DNA of 64,000 nt from Methylobacterium mesophilicum (GTDB lineage Bacteria; Pseudomonadota; Alphaproteobacteria; Rhizobiales; Beijerinckiaceae): positions 124,001-188,000 of the forward strand of contig NZ_BPQU01000007.1 in the NCBI RefSeq assembly GCF_022179445.1, given 5' to 3'. Made by a program: the position numbers and the translations under genes. Numbering within the stretch: the first letter of the stretch is position 1; every line of letters starts with the position of its first letter. Below the pieces are notes generated by a model. The model worked only from the letters and a program-made list of their open reading frames with translations. It was not told the DNA's origin and searched no databases. Shown here piece by piece: positions 29,335 to 38,155 of the stretch.

Positions 29335-30051
29335 ATGCTTGTCCATGAAGGCGAGACGCGCACCCGCGATGCCGACCTGACCCTGTCCTGGTCCCTGGCG
29401 GCTGTGGCCGGCGCCCTGAACACGGCGGGCTTCTACGCGGTCGGATTCTACGCCTCGAACATGACCGGCAACGTTTCGGCGATCTCGGACCGAGCCGGGA
29501 CCGGCGACCTGATCCTCGCCGCCCAGGCGCTTCTCCTCGTCGTGCTCTTCGTGCTGGGCGCCGCGACCTCGACCCTGCTGATTCGCCGGCGCCGGCGCCA
29601 CGCCCCCTCCGGGGCTTACGCCTACGGCATCCGGGCCGAAGCCCTCCTGCTTGCGGCGATCGGTCTGATCGCACTCCCACTGGCCGAGCCGGCGCGGGGC
29701 GAGGCTCTGGTGTTCGGCCTCAGCTTCGTCCTGGGCCTGCAGAACGCCGTGGTGACGAAGATCACGGATGCCCGGGTGCGGACCACACACGTCACGGGAA
29801 TGATCACCGATATCGGGATCGAACTCGCGCGCTGGCTGGACCGCAGGGCCGGCGACCCGTTGGCGAAACGCCATGACCCCGACAAGCTGCGGCTCCACCT
29901 GATGACGGTTGGCGCGTTCTCCGGCGGGGGCCTCCTGGGCGTGGTCGCGTACCGCGCGATCGGCGTCGGGCTGCTGTTCGCCGCCGCCGCGATCCTGGCG
30001 CTCCTGGCGGCCCCCGCGATCGGCCCGCGCCGTTCGGCACCGGCCGAGTGA
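29335..30051 (+). CDS. YoaK/DUF1275 family membrane protein
   Basis: A 238-residue membrane protein of the DUF1275 (YoaK) family. The landmarks are VAGALNTAGFYAVGFYASNMTGNVS near the start, GLQNAVVTKITDARVRTTHVTGMITDIGIEL in the middle and about six hydrophobic helices. Function unknown, possibly a transporter. The ATG at 29335 is in place; the frame runs open upstream to 29161 but that part has no membrane-like or conserved content. Confidence 0.88.
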   Translation: MLVHEGETRTRDADLTLSWSLAAVAGALNTAGFYAVGFYASNMTGNVSAISDRAGTGDLILAAQALLLVVLFVLGAATSTLLIRRRRRHAPSGAYAYGIRAEALLLAAIGLIALPLAEPARGEALVFGLSFVLGLQNAVVTKITDARVRTTHVTGMITDIGIELARWLDRRAGDPLAKRHDPDKLRLHLMTVGAFSGGGLLGVVAYRAIGVGLLFAAAAILALLAAPAIGPRRSAPAE

Positions 30052-30070
30052 GCGCGTTGTCGCACGGCCC

Positions 30071-30319
30071 TCAGGCGGTGATGTCGAGCAGTTGGCCGCT
30101 CATGCGGTCGGCGGTGCGCGCCACCGCGGCGTTCAGCGCGAAGGATGTCCGCGACCCGATCAGATCCGCGACGGTGCTCGACAGATCGACCTGCGCGGCG
30201 GGCGGCAGCGCGGCATCCCCGGCCGGCACCCCGATTTCCGCGATGCGCTGCGCGGCATTCCCGAGGCGGTCGGTGGCCCGGGTCATGCCGGCGGTCGCGG
30301 TCTGAAGCGCGTCGATCAT
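30071..30319 (-). CDS. small protein resembling the C-terminal region of flagellar rod/hook proteins
   Basis: An 82-residue protein. The N-terminus MIDALQTATAGMTRATDRLGNAAQRIAEIG looks like the N-terminal helix of flagellar axial proteins (which start from a single helix with NLAN-like content), and the end, VDLSSTVADLIGSRTSFALNAAVARTADRM, resembles their C-terminal helix. The middle is missing compared with FlgC/FlgG. The ATG at 30319 has a strong GGAGGAGAG. No flagellar genes are adjacent. It could be a minimal rod-like protein or an unrelated coiled coil. Confidence 0.65.
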   Translation of the reverse strand: MIDALQTATAGMTRATDRLGNAAQRIAEIGVPAGDAALPPAAQVDLSSTVADLIGSRTSFALNAAVARTADRMSGQLLDITA

Positions 30320-30482
30320 CGTGGGCTCTCCTCCCGCGGAGCATCGCACGAACTCGAGAGACAAGGGTTTCGCGGATCGATCAAATGCAAGGTATGGCGC
30401 CGATCTCATCCGCGCGGATTCAGCGGTCGATCGGCCGATACCGATTCGTGTGGGGGCGTCCGACCTGAGCCGGACCGGCGTG

Positions 30483-30863
30483 TCACCATCCGCAATTGGG
30501 CATGGGCGGCTGCGGCTTGGCCAAGGCGGCCTTCTCGATCGCAACCACCGGTCCCCAGGCGTATTTCTGCGCGTGCGGCGTGACGTTGGCGAACAGGCAG
30601 CCGAGCTGGAAGTGGCTGGCGCCCATTTCGCCCGAGAAGCCCATGCAGTCCAGGAAGGTCCAGGTTTTCGGGGCCGGGATCATCGAGCGCCAGCGCGGCA
30701 TCGCTACGGGCGCGCAGACCTTCACCGCCCCGGTGCCGTCATCGGCGTTCAGGGCGCTCTCGGGCGTCTGCCCCCGGGCCGGCACGGAGGTCAGGCTCGC
30801 CGCGAGCAGGACGGACAGGATGGCGCGGCGTGATCCGGGCCGGGTCGACAGGAATGCGTTCAT
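30483..30863 (-). CDS. exported hypothetical protein
   Basis: A 126-residue protein with an N-terminal export signal, SRRAILSVLLAASLTSVPARGQ. The mature part has four Cys residues (VKVCAP, FLDCMGFS, QLGCLFAN, MPNCGW) spaced for two disulfides, and a proline-rich end. No family recognised for certain, though pilus-type CpaD-like proteins share the Cys/Gly content. It begins 3 bases after the stop of the preceding small membrane gene on the same strand, so the two form an operon. Confidence 0.7.
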   Translation of the reverse strand: MNAFLSTRPGSRRAILSVLLAASLTSVPARGQTPESALNADDGTGAVKVCAPVAMPRWRSMIPAPKTWTFLDCMGFSGEMGASHFQLGCLFANVTPHAQKYAWGPVVAIEKAALAKPQPPMPNCGW

Positions 30864-30866
30864 CGG

Positions 30867-31097
30867 TCAGTGCATCGTCCGCCAGAGGGTCGCGAGGATC
30901 GCGAAGCCGATCACATTGTACAGGATCGCCCAGATCCAGACGCCCAACACGGCCCCGCTCGGTTGCCGGGGCCGCTGGCGACCGAGGCGCAGGCGATCCC
31001 GATCCTCGGGCGTCGGCCAGATCGCGCTCTTGGGCGCTCTCAGCAGCCGAGTCAGGGCGTCGGGCAGATCGGTGCCGGGCGGTCGTTCGCCGTTCAT
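30867..31097 (-). CDS. small membrane protein
   Basis: A 76-residue protein with a soluble, basic N-terminal half (ALTRLLRAPKSAIWPTPEDRDRLRLGRQ) and one C-terminal membrane helix (AVLGVWIWAILYNVIGFAILATLW). ATG at 31097; the longer frame to 31271 has no coding character. Function unknown. It lies between the glucan protein gene and a small exported protein gene, all on the reverse strand. Confidence 0.65.
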   Translation of the reverse strand: MNGERPPGTDLPDALTRLLRAPKSAIWPTPEDRDRLRLGRQRPRQPSGAVLGVWIWAILYNVIGFAILATLWRTMH

Positions 31098-31200
31098 GAC
31101 GGCCTCGGATGCGGGCGATGGGACAAGCCGGCGGGTGCGGCCGGGGCTCGACCTTCTAGAGGCAGCCGGCCTGCGCCGGCAATGCGCCCGGTCGCGCCGC

Positions 31201-32790
31201 CTACAATACGGTCCCGGGCGCCTCAGGATAATACTGGTATGCCCAGGTCTCTGAGAGAAGGCGGTCCCCACTCTTGAGTTGCAGCCGCATCTCGATCGGC
31301 TGCGGCCCTTCGGCGTAGACCTTCAGGAAGACCCGCCAGGGGCTTGGCTTGCCGTAGGGCGCCCAGGTCGCCCCGACCTCCTCGGCGCTGCCCCGGGACA
31401 GCGTCAGGGCCACCTGCGCCTTCTCCGGGTCGAGACCGGCCAGGGCCGCACCCTCGAACTCCAGGACGAACTGGCGCACGAGGTTCGCCCGGCCCGGCCG
31501 CCGGTCCGCGTCGGACAGCCAGGACGCCTTGGTCGCCCGGGTCGCGACGCAGCGGGCGAGATCGGTGGCGACCGGCTCGGTCACCGGCCAGTGCAGGCGA
31601 TAGGCAAAGCTGCGCTCGGCACCCGCGGCGGGTGGGTCGGCCGGGACCCACATGGCGCCGATATTGTCGTCGGTCTCCTGGTGCGTCGGAATCTCGATCA
31701 GCTGCACGCTGCCCTTTCCCCAATCGCCCTGCGGCTCGACCCAGATGTGGGGGCGGTTCTCCTCGAAGCCGTCGTCGATGTAGGTGTCGAACGCCCGGTC
31801 GCGCTGGAGCAGCCCGAAGCCCTTCGGCGACGCATCCGCGAAGGCGCTGACGCTGAGGCGCGGCGGGTTGTTGAGCGGGCGCCAAATCATCTCGCCGGCG
31901 CCGGTCTGCATCAGCAGGCCATCGGAATCGTGCACCTCGGGCCGCCAGTCGCTGGCGAGGAACCGGCTCATCCCCTCCGAATACCAGAGCATCGAGGTCA
32001 GGGGCGCAACGCCGAACCGCTCGACCGCCTTGCGGATATACAGAGTGCAGGCGACGTCGATCACCACGTGCGGCTCCTTCCGGGCGGTGAACCGGTAGGC
32101 CCCGGTCAGGCTCTGACCTTCGAGGAGCGCCAGCACCGAAACCGCCCCGTCCGCGGCGGGGGAGACGTAGAAGCGCGTGAAGACCGGGAATTCTTCCGTT
32201 TTCCCCGGCCCCGCTGCCGTATCGATGGCGATGCCCCGAGCGGAGGCTCCGTACTGCGCGCCGTCACCGGCGGCGCGGAAATAGGAGGCGCCGAGGAATG
32301 CCAGCCAGTCGCCGTCGTCACCGGGCCGGCCTGCCGCGACCTTCTGGAAGCGAACGCCGGCAAAGCCCGAGCCGTCGGGCAGGTCCTTGCCGGGATTGCC
32401 GGGCGGGTAGGCGAAGAGATCGCGGGAATACAGCACTTCCCGGGCTTGGCCGCCTTCCAGCGCAAAGATCTTCACCGGGTGACGGAAGAAGTTGCCGAGG
32501 TGGAAGAAGGTGACCGGGTACGGGCTCTCCGGGAACAGTGCGTGCGCTGGCGGGTAGCGGATCTCCTGAAGCGGTCCGTAGGTCAGCGCGTCGAGGGTCG
32601 GCGACGGGGGGGTCTCGGGGGGCAGCATGTAGGGACGATCGCGCAGCGTGCGCGCCAGATCCTTCAGGCGTTCGAAATCCATCGGCTCCGGCGGCGCCAG
32701 GCGCGGACCGCCTGGTGCGGCCTCGGCGGATCGCGCCAGCGGCGAGAGGGCCAGCAGGCCTACGGCGGTCAGGGCGCGTCGCGTGATCAA
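31201..32790 (-). CDS. periplasmic glucan biosynthesis protein OpgG/OpgD family
   Basis: A 529-residue protein of the MdoG/OpgG family, which acts in the periplasm on osmoregulated periplasmic glucans. A TRRALTAVGLLALSPLARSAEA signal looks Tat-type, favouring OpgD over OpgG. Landmarks: LTYGPLQEIRYPPAHALF, TFFHLGNFFRHPVKIFAL, FGVAPLTSMLWYSEG, EVHDSDGLLMQTGAGEMIWRP and DTYIDDGFEENRPHIWVEPQ. The start is a TTG at 32790 with a strong GGAGG; no ATG is available at the right place. No opgH is adjacent, so the polymerase partner must lie elsewhere. Confidence 0.9.
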   Translation of the reverse strand: MITRRALTAVGLLALSPLARSAEAAPGGPRLAPPEPMDFERLKDLARTLRDRPYMLPPETPPSPTLDALTYGPLQEIRYPPAHALFPESPYPVTFFHLGNFFRHPVKIFALEGGQAREVLYSRDLFAYPPGNPGKDLPDGSGFAGVRFQKVAAGRPGDDGDWLAFLGASYFRAAGDGAQYGASARGIAIDTAAGPGKTEEFPVFTRFYVSPAADGAVSVLALLEGQSLTGAYRFTARKEPHVVIDVACTLYIRKAVERFGVAPLTSMLWYSEGMSRFLASDWRPEVHDSDGLLMQTGAGEMIWRPLNNPPRLSVSAFADASPKGFGLLQRDRAFDTYIDDGFEENRPHIWVEPQGDWGKGSVQLIEIPTHQETDDNIGAMWVPADPPAAGAERSFAYRLHWPVTEPVATDLARCVATRATKASWLSDADRRPGRANLVRQFVLEFEGAALAGLDPEKAQVALTLSRGSAEEVGATWAPYGKPSPWRVFLKVYAEGPQPIEMRLQLKSGDRLLSETWAYQYYPEAPGTVL

Positions 32791-32884
32791 GCTGAAACCT
32801 CCGGGAATCGCCCCTCCGACGACCCGCCGCGTCCTCTAGTCACGCTGGAATGAGCGCGCCATTGACGGCTCAGCCGGCTGAGGT

Positions 32885-33550
32885 TCAGCTTCGCGGGCCG
32901 CAGGCGTTGGTCGGACCGTTGGTCTCCCACAGCGCCGCGCCGCCACCGGGAGCGCACTGGCCCGGCAGGGCCAGCGTGATCAGCTTGGACAGCGTGCGGT
33001 CCTCGTCCTCCCCGTAGCCGATCTCGCCGACCATGCGGCCGGTCTTGTCGAACAGGCCGACTGTGGCGGAATGCTCCATCGTGTAGTCGCCGCCCGGGAC
33101 CGGGACGCGCTTGTAGGCGACGTGGTAGGCGTCGGCCATGCGGGCGACCTGGTCGGGCGTGCCGACGAAACCGCGAATCCTGGGATCGAACGCGGTGAGA
33201 TAATCCCGCAGGCTGTCGGGCGTGTCCCGCTCCGGGTCGAGGGTGACGAAAACCACGTTCAGCCGGTCTGCGTCACGCCCCATGCGGCCGAGCGCACCGG
33301 ACAGGGTGGACAGCGTCGTGGGGCAGACCTCCGGGCAATGGGTGAAGCCGAAGAACAGGGCCGAGGGCTTGCCGCGCAGGTCCGCCTGGCTCACCGGGCG
33401 CCCGTCGAGATCCGCCATCGCGAAGGCGCCACCGACGCGGCGCGGATGGCTGAACTGCGATCCCTGTTGCAGGACGATCGCCCCCGTTCCCGTGGCGACC
33501 AGGGTGACGATGGCGGCGGAGGCGATGAGGGCGACGGGATTCGGTGCCAT
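32885..33550 (-). CDS. SCO1/SenC family copper chaperone-like protein
   Basis: A 221-residue membrane-anchored thioredoxin-fold protein. An N-terminal helix (VALIASAAIVTLVATGTGAIVLQ) anchors the domain in the periplasm. The copper site is intact: CPEVC (Cys72, Cys76) and His160 in YTMEHSATV. SCO proteins load copper into cytochrome oxidase CuA or guard thiols. The ATG at 33550 is used; the longer frame lacks a signal. No cytochrome oxidase genes are next to it. The C-terminal tail (GGGAALWETNGPTNACGPRS) is unusual. Confidence 0.9.
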   Translation of the reverse strand: MAPNPVALIASAAIVTLVATGTGAIVLQQGSQFSHPRRVGGAFAMADLDGRPVSQADLRGKPSALFFGFTHCPEVCPTTLSTLSGALGRMGRDADRLNVVFVTLDPERDTPDSLRDYLTAFDPRIRGFVGTPDQVARMADAYHVAYKRVPVPGGDYTMEHSATVGLFDKTGRMVGEIGYGEDEDRTLSKLITLALPGQCAPGGGAALWETNGPTNACGPRS

Positions 33551-33807
33551 GCTCGAACCTGCGACGGGTGCGTCGATCGTTGCAATATGGGGTACGCCAG
33601 GCCGTGCGCGAAGCCGCTGCGGCGAGGGGGACGCCACAGCGGACCGGGAACCTGCCTCGGGAACCCCGGTTTGCGATACAGGAGCGGCCGACGCATCCGA
33701 CGCCCGAGCCGCTGAGGCCGCAGCGTGAGAATCGTTGCCGTCGCAATGACTTGAGCGGGTCCCTCGATGCCGGCCTGCTCGGGCACCTGGCAGGGGAGCC
33801 GCCCGAC

Positions 33808-34710
33808 ATGGCCCAGCAGATCCCGGTCGATCCCAAAGCCCGCGCCGATGATCCGGCCCGTGATGCCGAGCGGGACGATTTCACCCACGCCGTCACGGGC
33901 GACGTGGCATATCGGCGGCTCGTGCTGGTCAACACCGTGTTCGTCGGCGCCCCCGGGTCTGGCGACCGCGGTTGGGTGCTGGTGGATGCGGGCGTGATGG
34001 GCGCGAAGGGCTCGATCAAGGCCGCCGCGGAAGCACGGTTCGGTGCGGGCGCACGGCCTGCCGCGATCGTGCTGACACACGGCCATTTCGACCATGTCGG
34101 CGTGCTGGAGGATCTCGCCGCGGAGTGGGACGTCCCGATCTTCGCGCATGCGCTGGAGCGCCCGTATCTCGACGGCAGCGCCTCCTACCCCACCCCGGAT
34201 CCGAGCGTCGGCGGCGGATTGTTGGGCCGCCTGTCGCCGCTGTTCCCGACGCGGCCGGTCGACGTGTCCGATCGGTTGCAGGATCTGCCGGCTGACGGGT
34301 CCGTTCCACCGATGGCTGGCTGGCGCTGGATCCACACGCCCGGCCACGCGCCGGGTCACGTCTCGTTCTGGCGGGAGGCCGACCGCACCCTGATCGTCGG
34401 CGATGCCTTCGTCACCACGGCGCAGGAATCGGCCTATGCGGTGGCGATGCAGGAGCCGGAGCTGCATGGGCCGCCCATGTACCTGACCCTCGACTGGAAA
34501 GCTGCGCGCCACTCCGTCCGGGCGCTCGCCGCCCTCGAACCCGAGCGGGTCATCACGGGTCACGGCCGTCCTTTGCAGGGAGCCGAGATGCGGCGGGCGC
34601 TCCACGCCCTGGCCGACACGTTCGACAATGTCGCCGTTCCCAAGAACGGGCGCTACGTGGACGAGCCGGCCCGAGCCGCTGACGGTTCGGCCTACGCTCC
34701 GCCGGACTGA
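33808..34710 (+). CDS. MBL-fold metallo-hydrolase
   Basis: A 300-residue metallo-beta-lactamase fold protein with the zinc motif HGHFDH (His91, His93, Asp95, His96), a second His in HTPGHAPGHVSF, the Asp in VGDAF and a final His in VITGHG, so both metal sites are complete. Substrate unknown; similar proteins are glyoxalase-II-like or broad hydrolases. The ATG at 33808 follows CAGGGGAG. It is divergent from the SCO1-like gene. Confidence 0.88.
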   Translation: MAQQIPVDPKARADDPARDAERDDFTHAVTGDVAYRRLVLVNTVFVGAPGSGDRGWVLVDAGVMGAKGSIKAAAEARFGAGARPAAIVLTHGHFDHVGVLEDLAAEWDVPIFAHALERPYLDGSASYPTPDPSVGGGLLGRLSPLFPTRPVDVSDRLQDLPADGSVPPMAGWRWIHTPGHAPGHVSFWREADRTLIVGDAFVTTAQESAYAVAMQEPELHGPPMYLTLDWKAARHSVRALAALEPERVITGHGRPLQGAEMRRALHALADTFDNVAVPKNGRYVDEPARAADGSAYAPPD

Positions 34711-34802
34711 TCGCCCGAACGCGCGAGAACAGCGACGTCGCGGACCCGGATGCTTAAGGATGTTGCCCCGCGTGCTCGTATTCGCGATGGGCGAAGCCGA
34801 TA

Positions 34803-34879
34803 TGGTCGGAGTGGCCGGACTTGAACCGACGACCCCCTGTCCCCCAGACAGGTGCGCTACCGGGCTGCGCTACACTCCG
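34803..34879 (-). tRNA. tRNA-Pro (anticodon GGG)
   Basis: Read on the reverse strand: acceptor stem CGGAGTG/CACTCCG, D-arm with TAGCGCAGCCCGGTAGCGCA, anticodon stem CCTGT/ACAGG around loop CTGGGGG (anticodon GGG), variable region, and T-arm with GGTTCAAGTCC. The discriminator A is followed by an encoded CCA. It reads CCC and CCU proline codons. Length 77 with CCA. It stands alone between an MBL-fold gene and a glycosyltransferase gene. Confidence 0.96.
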
Positions 34880-35037
34880 ACGCCACATGGGCACGGCGCT
34901 CTTAGCCGCCGCGCTGCGCCCGCGCAAGCCCTCGATGCCGGATCGGCGACCCTGGCCGTCTCCCGCCGGGGCGGTTACGGGAAGCCTCCGCTCCGCGTCT
35001 CATCGCGCCCAACGCTCGCGCCACGCTGTCGAGGACC

Positions 35038-36318
35038 ATGACGGACCGACCGATTGCCTTCGATCTCACGCGCCTCGTCACACGGCTGCGCCATGCCAGC
35101 CCGTCGGGGATCGACCGGGTCGATCTCGCCTACGCACGCTTCTATCTGGGGCAGCCCGGACCGGCCGTGGGCGTGGTCTCTACCGCCTACGGACCGCGGG
35201 TACTCGACCGGGAGCGCGCCTTCGCCATCGTCGAGGCGGTGGCGGCGGGTTGGGTCGAGGACCGGGACGCGCTCTCGGATCCGGTCTATCGCGGTCTCGC
35301 AGCGCGGCTCGGCGCGCCGCTGGCCTCCGCCCCGCCTGCGCAGGCCACCCCGGTCGAGGGTGTGCAGCGCCGTCGGATCCAGGCCCGGACCGCGGCCGAC
35401 ATCGCCGCGCGCGGCCGGTCGCTCGCCGCCCTGCCCCGCGACGCGCTTTACCTGCACACATCGCACCTGCGCCTCGACAACCCGCGCCGATTCGATTGGC
35501 TCTACGACCGGCGCGACGTGCGCGCGGCGTTCTTCGTCCACGACCTCATCCCGATCACCCATCCGGAATACGGGCGTGCCGGCGAGGCCGACCGGCACCG
35601 GCTCCGGATGCGCACGATCGGCCGGCACGCCGCCGCGATCCTGGTCAACTCCGCCGATACCGGCGCCCGCACCCTCGACCATCTGACCGCCGAGGGTTTT
35701 GGCCGGCCGCCCGTGGCGGTGGGCCATCTCGGCGTCGAGCCCGCCTTCGGGCGCGCGGGGCCGCGCCTCCAGCCCGACCGGCCGACCTTCCTGGTCTGCG
35801 GCACGATCGAATCCCGCAAGAACCACCTGCTGTTGTTCCAGCTCTGGCGACGCCTCGCCGAGCGGTACGGCGCCGCGACGCCTCGCCTGGTCGTCGTCGG
35901 GCGCCGGGGCTGGGAGGCCGAAAGCGCGATCGACATGCTGGAACGCTGCCCCGGCGTGCGCGCCCACGCGGTCGAGGTGACGGGGCTTTCCACGCACGGC
36001 CTCGCGGCTTTGACCCGCAGCTGCACCGCGCTGCTGATGCCCTCGTTCACCGAAGGCTACGGCATCCCGATCGTCGAGGCGGCGGCCTCCGGTCTTCCGG
36101 TGGTGGCCTCGGATATTCCCGTGCACAGGGAGATTGCCGAAGGCTTCGCGCTGTTCCGCGATCCCCTCGATGGGCCTGGCTGGGCCGACGCCATCGCGGA
36201 ACTCGCCCGGCCGGACGCCACCCTGCGCGCGGAGCTCGCCGGGCGCCTCGACGGCTACGTGCCGCCGACCTGGGACGCACATTTCGCGGCGGTCGGCCCG
36301 ACGCTCGCGGCGCTCTGA
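35038..36318 (+). CDS. glycosyltransferase, GT4 family
   Basis: A 426-residue GT-B enzyme. The C-terminal domain has FLVCGTIESRKNHLLLFQLW (donor-binding start), LVVVGRRGWE, and the EX7E motif in SFTEGYGIPIVEAAASGLPVV. The N-terminal half begins MTDRPIAFDLTRLV with SGIDRVDLAYARF, a form found in polysaccharide-synthesis transferases. Donor and acceptor are unknown. It is a single gene with no sugar-nucleotide or export genes nearby, so it is more likely housekeeping than part of a cluster. Confidence 0.9.
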   Translation: MTDRPIAFDLTRLVTRLRHASPSGIDRVDLAYARFYLGQPGPAVGVVSTAYGPRVLDRERAFAIVEAVAAGWVEDRDALSDPVYRGLAARLGAPLASAPPAQATPVEGVQRRRIQARTAADIAARGRSLAALPRDALYLHTSHLRLDNPRRFDWLYDRRDVRAAFFVHDLIPITHPEYGRAGEADRHRLRMRTIGRHAAAILVNSADTGARTLDHLTAEGFGRPPVAVGHLGVEPAFGRAGPRLQPDRPTFLVCGTIESRKNHLLLFQLWRRLAERYGAATPRLVVVGRRGWEAESAIDMLERCPGVRAHAVEVTGLSTHGLAALTRSCTALLMPSFTEGYGIPIVEAAASGLPVVASDIPVHREIAEGFALFRDPLDGPGWADAIAELARPDATLRAELAGRLDGYVPPTWDAHFAAVGPTLAAL

Positions 36319-36423
36319 CGGGACCGGGCCGATCGCCGCGAGTTGCGCGGCCCCGCCCTGACGAATAAGGGAAAGCGTCAGTCCATAGGGCTGGCACAGG
36401 GTGGACGGAACGGAGATCCGCCA

Positions 36424-36744
36424 ATGCAGGTGGTCGACCTCGATCGTGAAACGGTCAAACGCGGGTTGAGCGACGGCACGATGCTGGTCATCGATGTGCG
36501 CGAAGACCACGAATACGAGGCCGGGCACATCCCCGGCGCCGTCCTGCATCCGCTGTCCACGTTCGATCCTCAGGCCGTGGCCGCCCTGATCGCGGCCGAT
36601 GGCCGCCGGCCGGTCCTGTCGTGCGGGTCGGGCGTCCGCTCGGTTCACGCGCTGATGGCCGCCCAGAAGGCGGGCGTCGACATCTCCGAGCACTACAAGG
36701 GCGGCTTCAAGGATTGGTACGCCGCAGGCGAAGCAATCGAGTAG
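36424..36744 (+). CDS. rhodanese-like domain protein
   Basis: A 106-residue single-domain rhodanese. The start VIDVREDHEYEAGHIPGAV and the active-site loop CGSGVRS (Cys67) are intact, followed by GGFKDWYAAGEAIE. It carries a persulfide on Cys67 and passes sulfur to an acceptor such as cyanide or a thiol. The ATG at 36424 follows CGGAG; the frame to 36343 adds nothing. Cytoplasmic; no signal peptide. Confidence 0.92.
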   Translation: MQVVDLDRETVKRGLSDGTMLVIDVREDHEYEAGHIPGAVLHPLSTFDPQAVAALIAADGRRPVLSCGSGVRSVHALMAAQKAGVDISEHYKGGFKDWYAAGEAIE

Positions 36745-36890
36745 CCCGCCGAAACAATCCGGCCGTCCCGGGCCGCGATGTGCGCTCTCGCACAATGAGC
36801 AATCGGGCGCGTAGGGTACGGCGCGTCTGACAAGGACACATCGTCAAGCTCGGTTCGACCGACGGGTCGGCCAACGGACAGCAGGACCCG

Positions 36891-38048
36891 ATGCGCAGCC
36901 GGCTTTCCAGCCTCTTCCCCGTGCTCTCCGGTCTCGCGGCCGGTTTCCTGTTCGCGGGGCCGCTCGCCCAGACCGCGTACGCCCAGGCGCCCGGCGGTCC
37001 GCCGCCGAAGGTCACCGTGGCCAAGCCGGTGGTGCGCGAGATCGTCGAGCAGGACCAGTACACCGGCCGCTTCGACGCGATCGATTACGTCGAGGTCCGG
37101 GCCCGGGTCACCGGCTACCTGGAAAAGATCAACTTCATGGACGGCCAGACCGTGAAGAAGGGCGACCTGCTGTTCGTGATCGACCGGCGGCCCTACAAGG
37201 CGGCCCTCGAGCAGGCCCAGGCCGCCCTGGCCTCCGCCAAGGCGCGCCAGTCGTTCTCGCAGACCGATCTCGAGCGCGCCCAGACCCTGTCGCGGAGCGG
37301 CAACATCTCCGAGCAGGTCACCGATCAGCGCCGGCAGGCCTCGCTGACCGCCCAGGCCGACGTGGACAGCGCCCAGGCGGCGCTCAACAACGCGCAGCTC
37401 AACTACGATTTCAGCGAGGTGAAGGCCCCGGTCAACGGCCGGATCAGCCGCCGGCTGGTCACCGAGGGCAACATCGTCAGCGCCGACCAGACCATGCTGA
37501 CGACGATCGTGTCGCTCGACCCGATCTGGTTCAGCTTCACGGTCGATGAGAAGTCGTTCCTCAAGTACCAGAGCAGCCTCGGCATCGGCATGGGCCAGAC
37601 CCAGCAGGGCAAGGGCGTGCCGATCATGATCGCGCTGTCGGGCGAGGCGAAGCCGACCCGCAAGGGCACCCTCGACTTCGTCGACAACCGCGTCGACAAC
37701 GCCACCGGCACGATCCTGCTGCGCGCCACCGTCCCGAACGCCGACCAGTTCATCAAGCCCGGCCTGTTCGGCATCGTCGCGATGCCGGCGACCAAGCCGT
37801 TCCAGGGCGTGATGATTCCCGACGAGGCGGTCGCCGCCAACCAGGACAAGCGCATCGTCTACGTGATCGGGCCGGAGAACGTGGTCCAGCAGAAGGACGT
37901 GGTGCTGGGCCCCAAGGTCGATGGCTACCGGGTGATCCGCAGCGGCCTGAAGGGCGACGAGACCATCGTGGTCAACGGCGTCGCCCGCATCCGTCCGGGG
38001 GCCAAGGTCACCCCGGAGACGGTCGAGTTGCCCCCGAGCAAGACGTGA
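36891..38048 (+). CDS. RND efflux pump periplasmic adaptor (AcrA/MexA family)
   Basis: A 385-residue membrane fusion protein. A signal sequence of about 30 residues precedes a lipoyl/beta-barrel body with YTGRFDAIDYVEVRARVTGYLEKI, a long helical hairpin (ALEQAQAALASAKARQSFSQ) and FSEVKAPVNGRISRRLV. It bridges the inner-membrane pump and an outer-membrane TolC-like channel. The next gene is the pump, 107 bases downstream. No TolC or regulator is next to the pair, so those are shared from elsewhere. Substrates cannot be read from sequence. Confidence 0.93.
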   Translation: MRSRLSSLFPVLSGLAAGFLFAGPLAQTAYAQAPGGPPPKVTVAKPVVREIVEQDQYTGRFDAIDYVEVRARVTGYLEKINFMDGQTVKKGDLLFVIDRRPYKAALEQAQAALASAKARQSFSQTDLERAQTLSRSGNISEQVTDQRRQASLTAQADVDSAQAALNNAQLNYDFSEVKAPVNGRISRRLVTEGNIVSADQTMLTTIVSLDPIWFSFTVDEKSFLKYQSSLGIGMGQTQQGKGVPIMIALSGEAKPTRKGTLDFVDNRVDNATGTILLRATVPNADQFIKPGLFGIVAMPATKPFQGVMIPDEAVAANQDKRIVYVIGPENVVQQKDVVLGPKVDGYRVIRSGLKGDETIVVNGVARIRPGAKVTPETVELPPSKT

Positions 38049-38155
38049 GCCTGACCGGCTCGACACGACTGCATTCGTGCGCGCCGCGCCGCGTGCGCCG
38101 CACCGACGACGCAGGGCCCCGACCGGGTGACCGGCGGGCCTCAGAGGTTTGACCG

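Noticed and set aside
31165-31180. GCCGGC-CTGC-GCCGGC hairpin after the OpgD-like gene
   Set aside because: Short GC stems like this occur by chance in such GC-rich DNA and there is no T-run.
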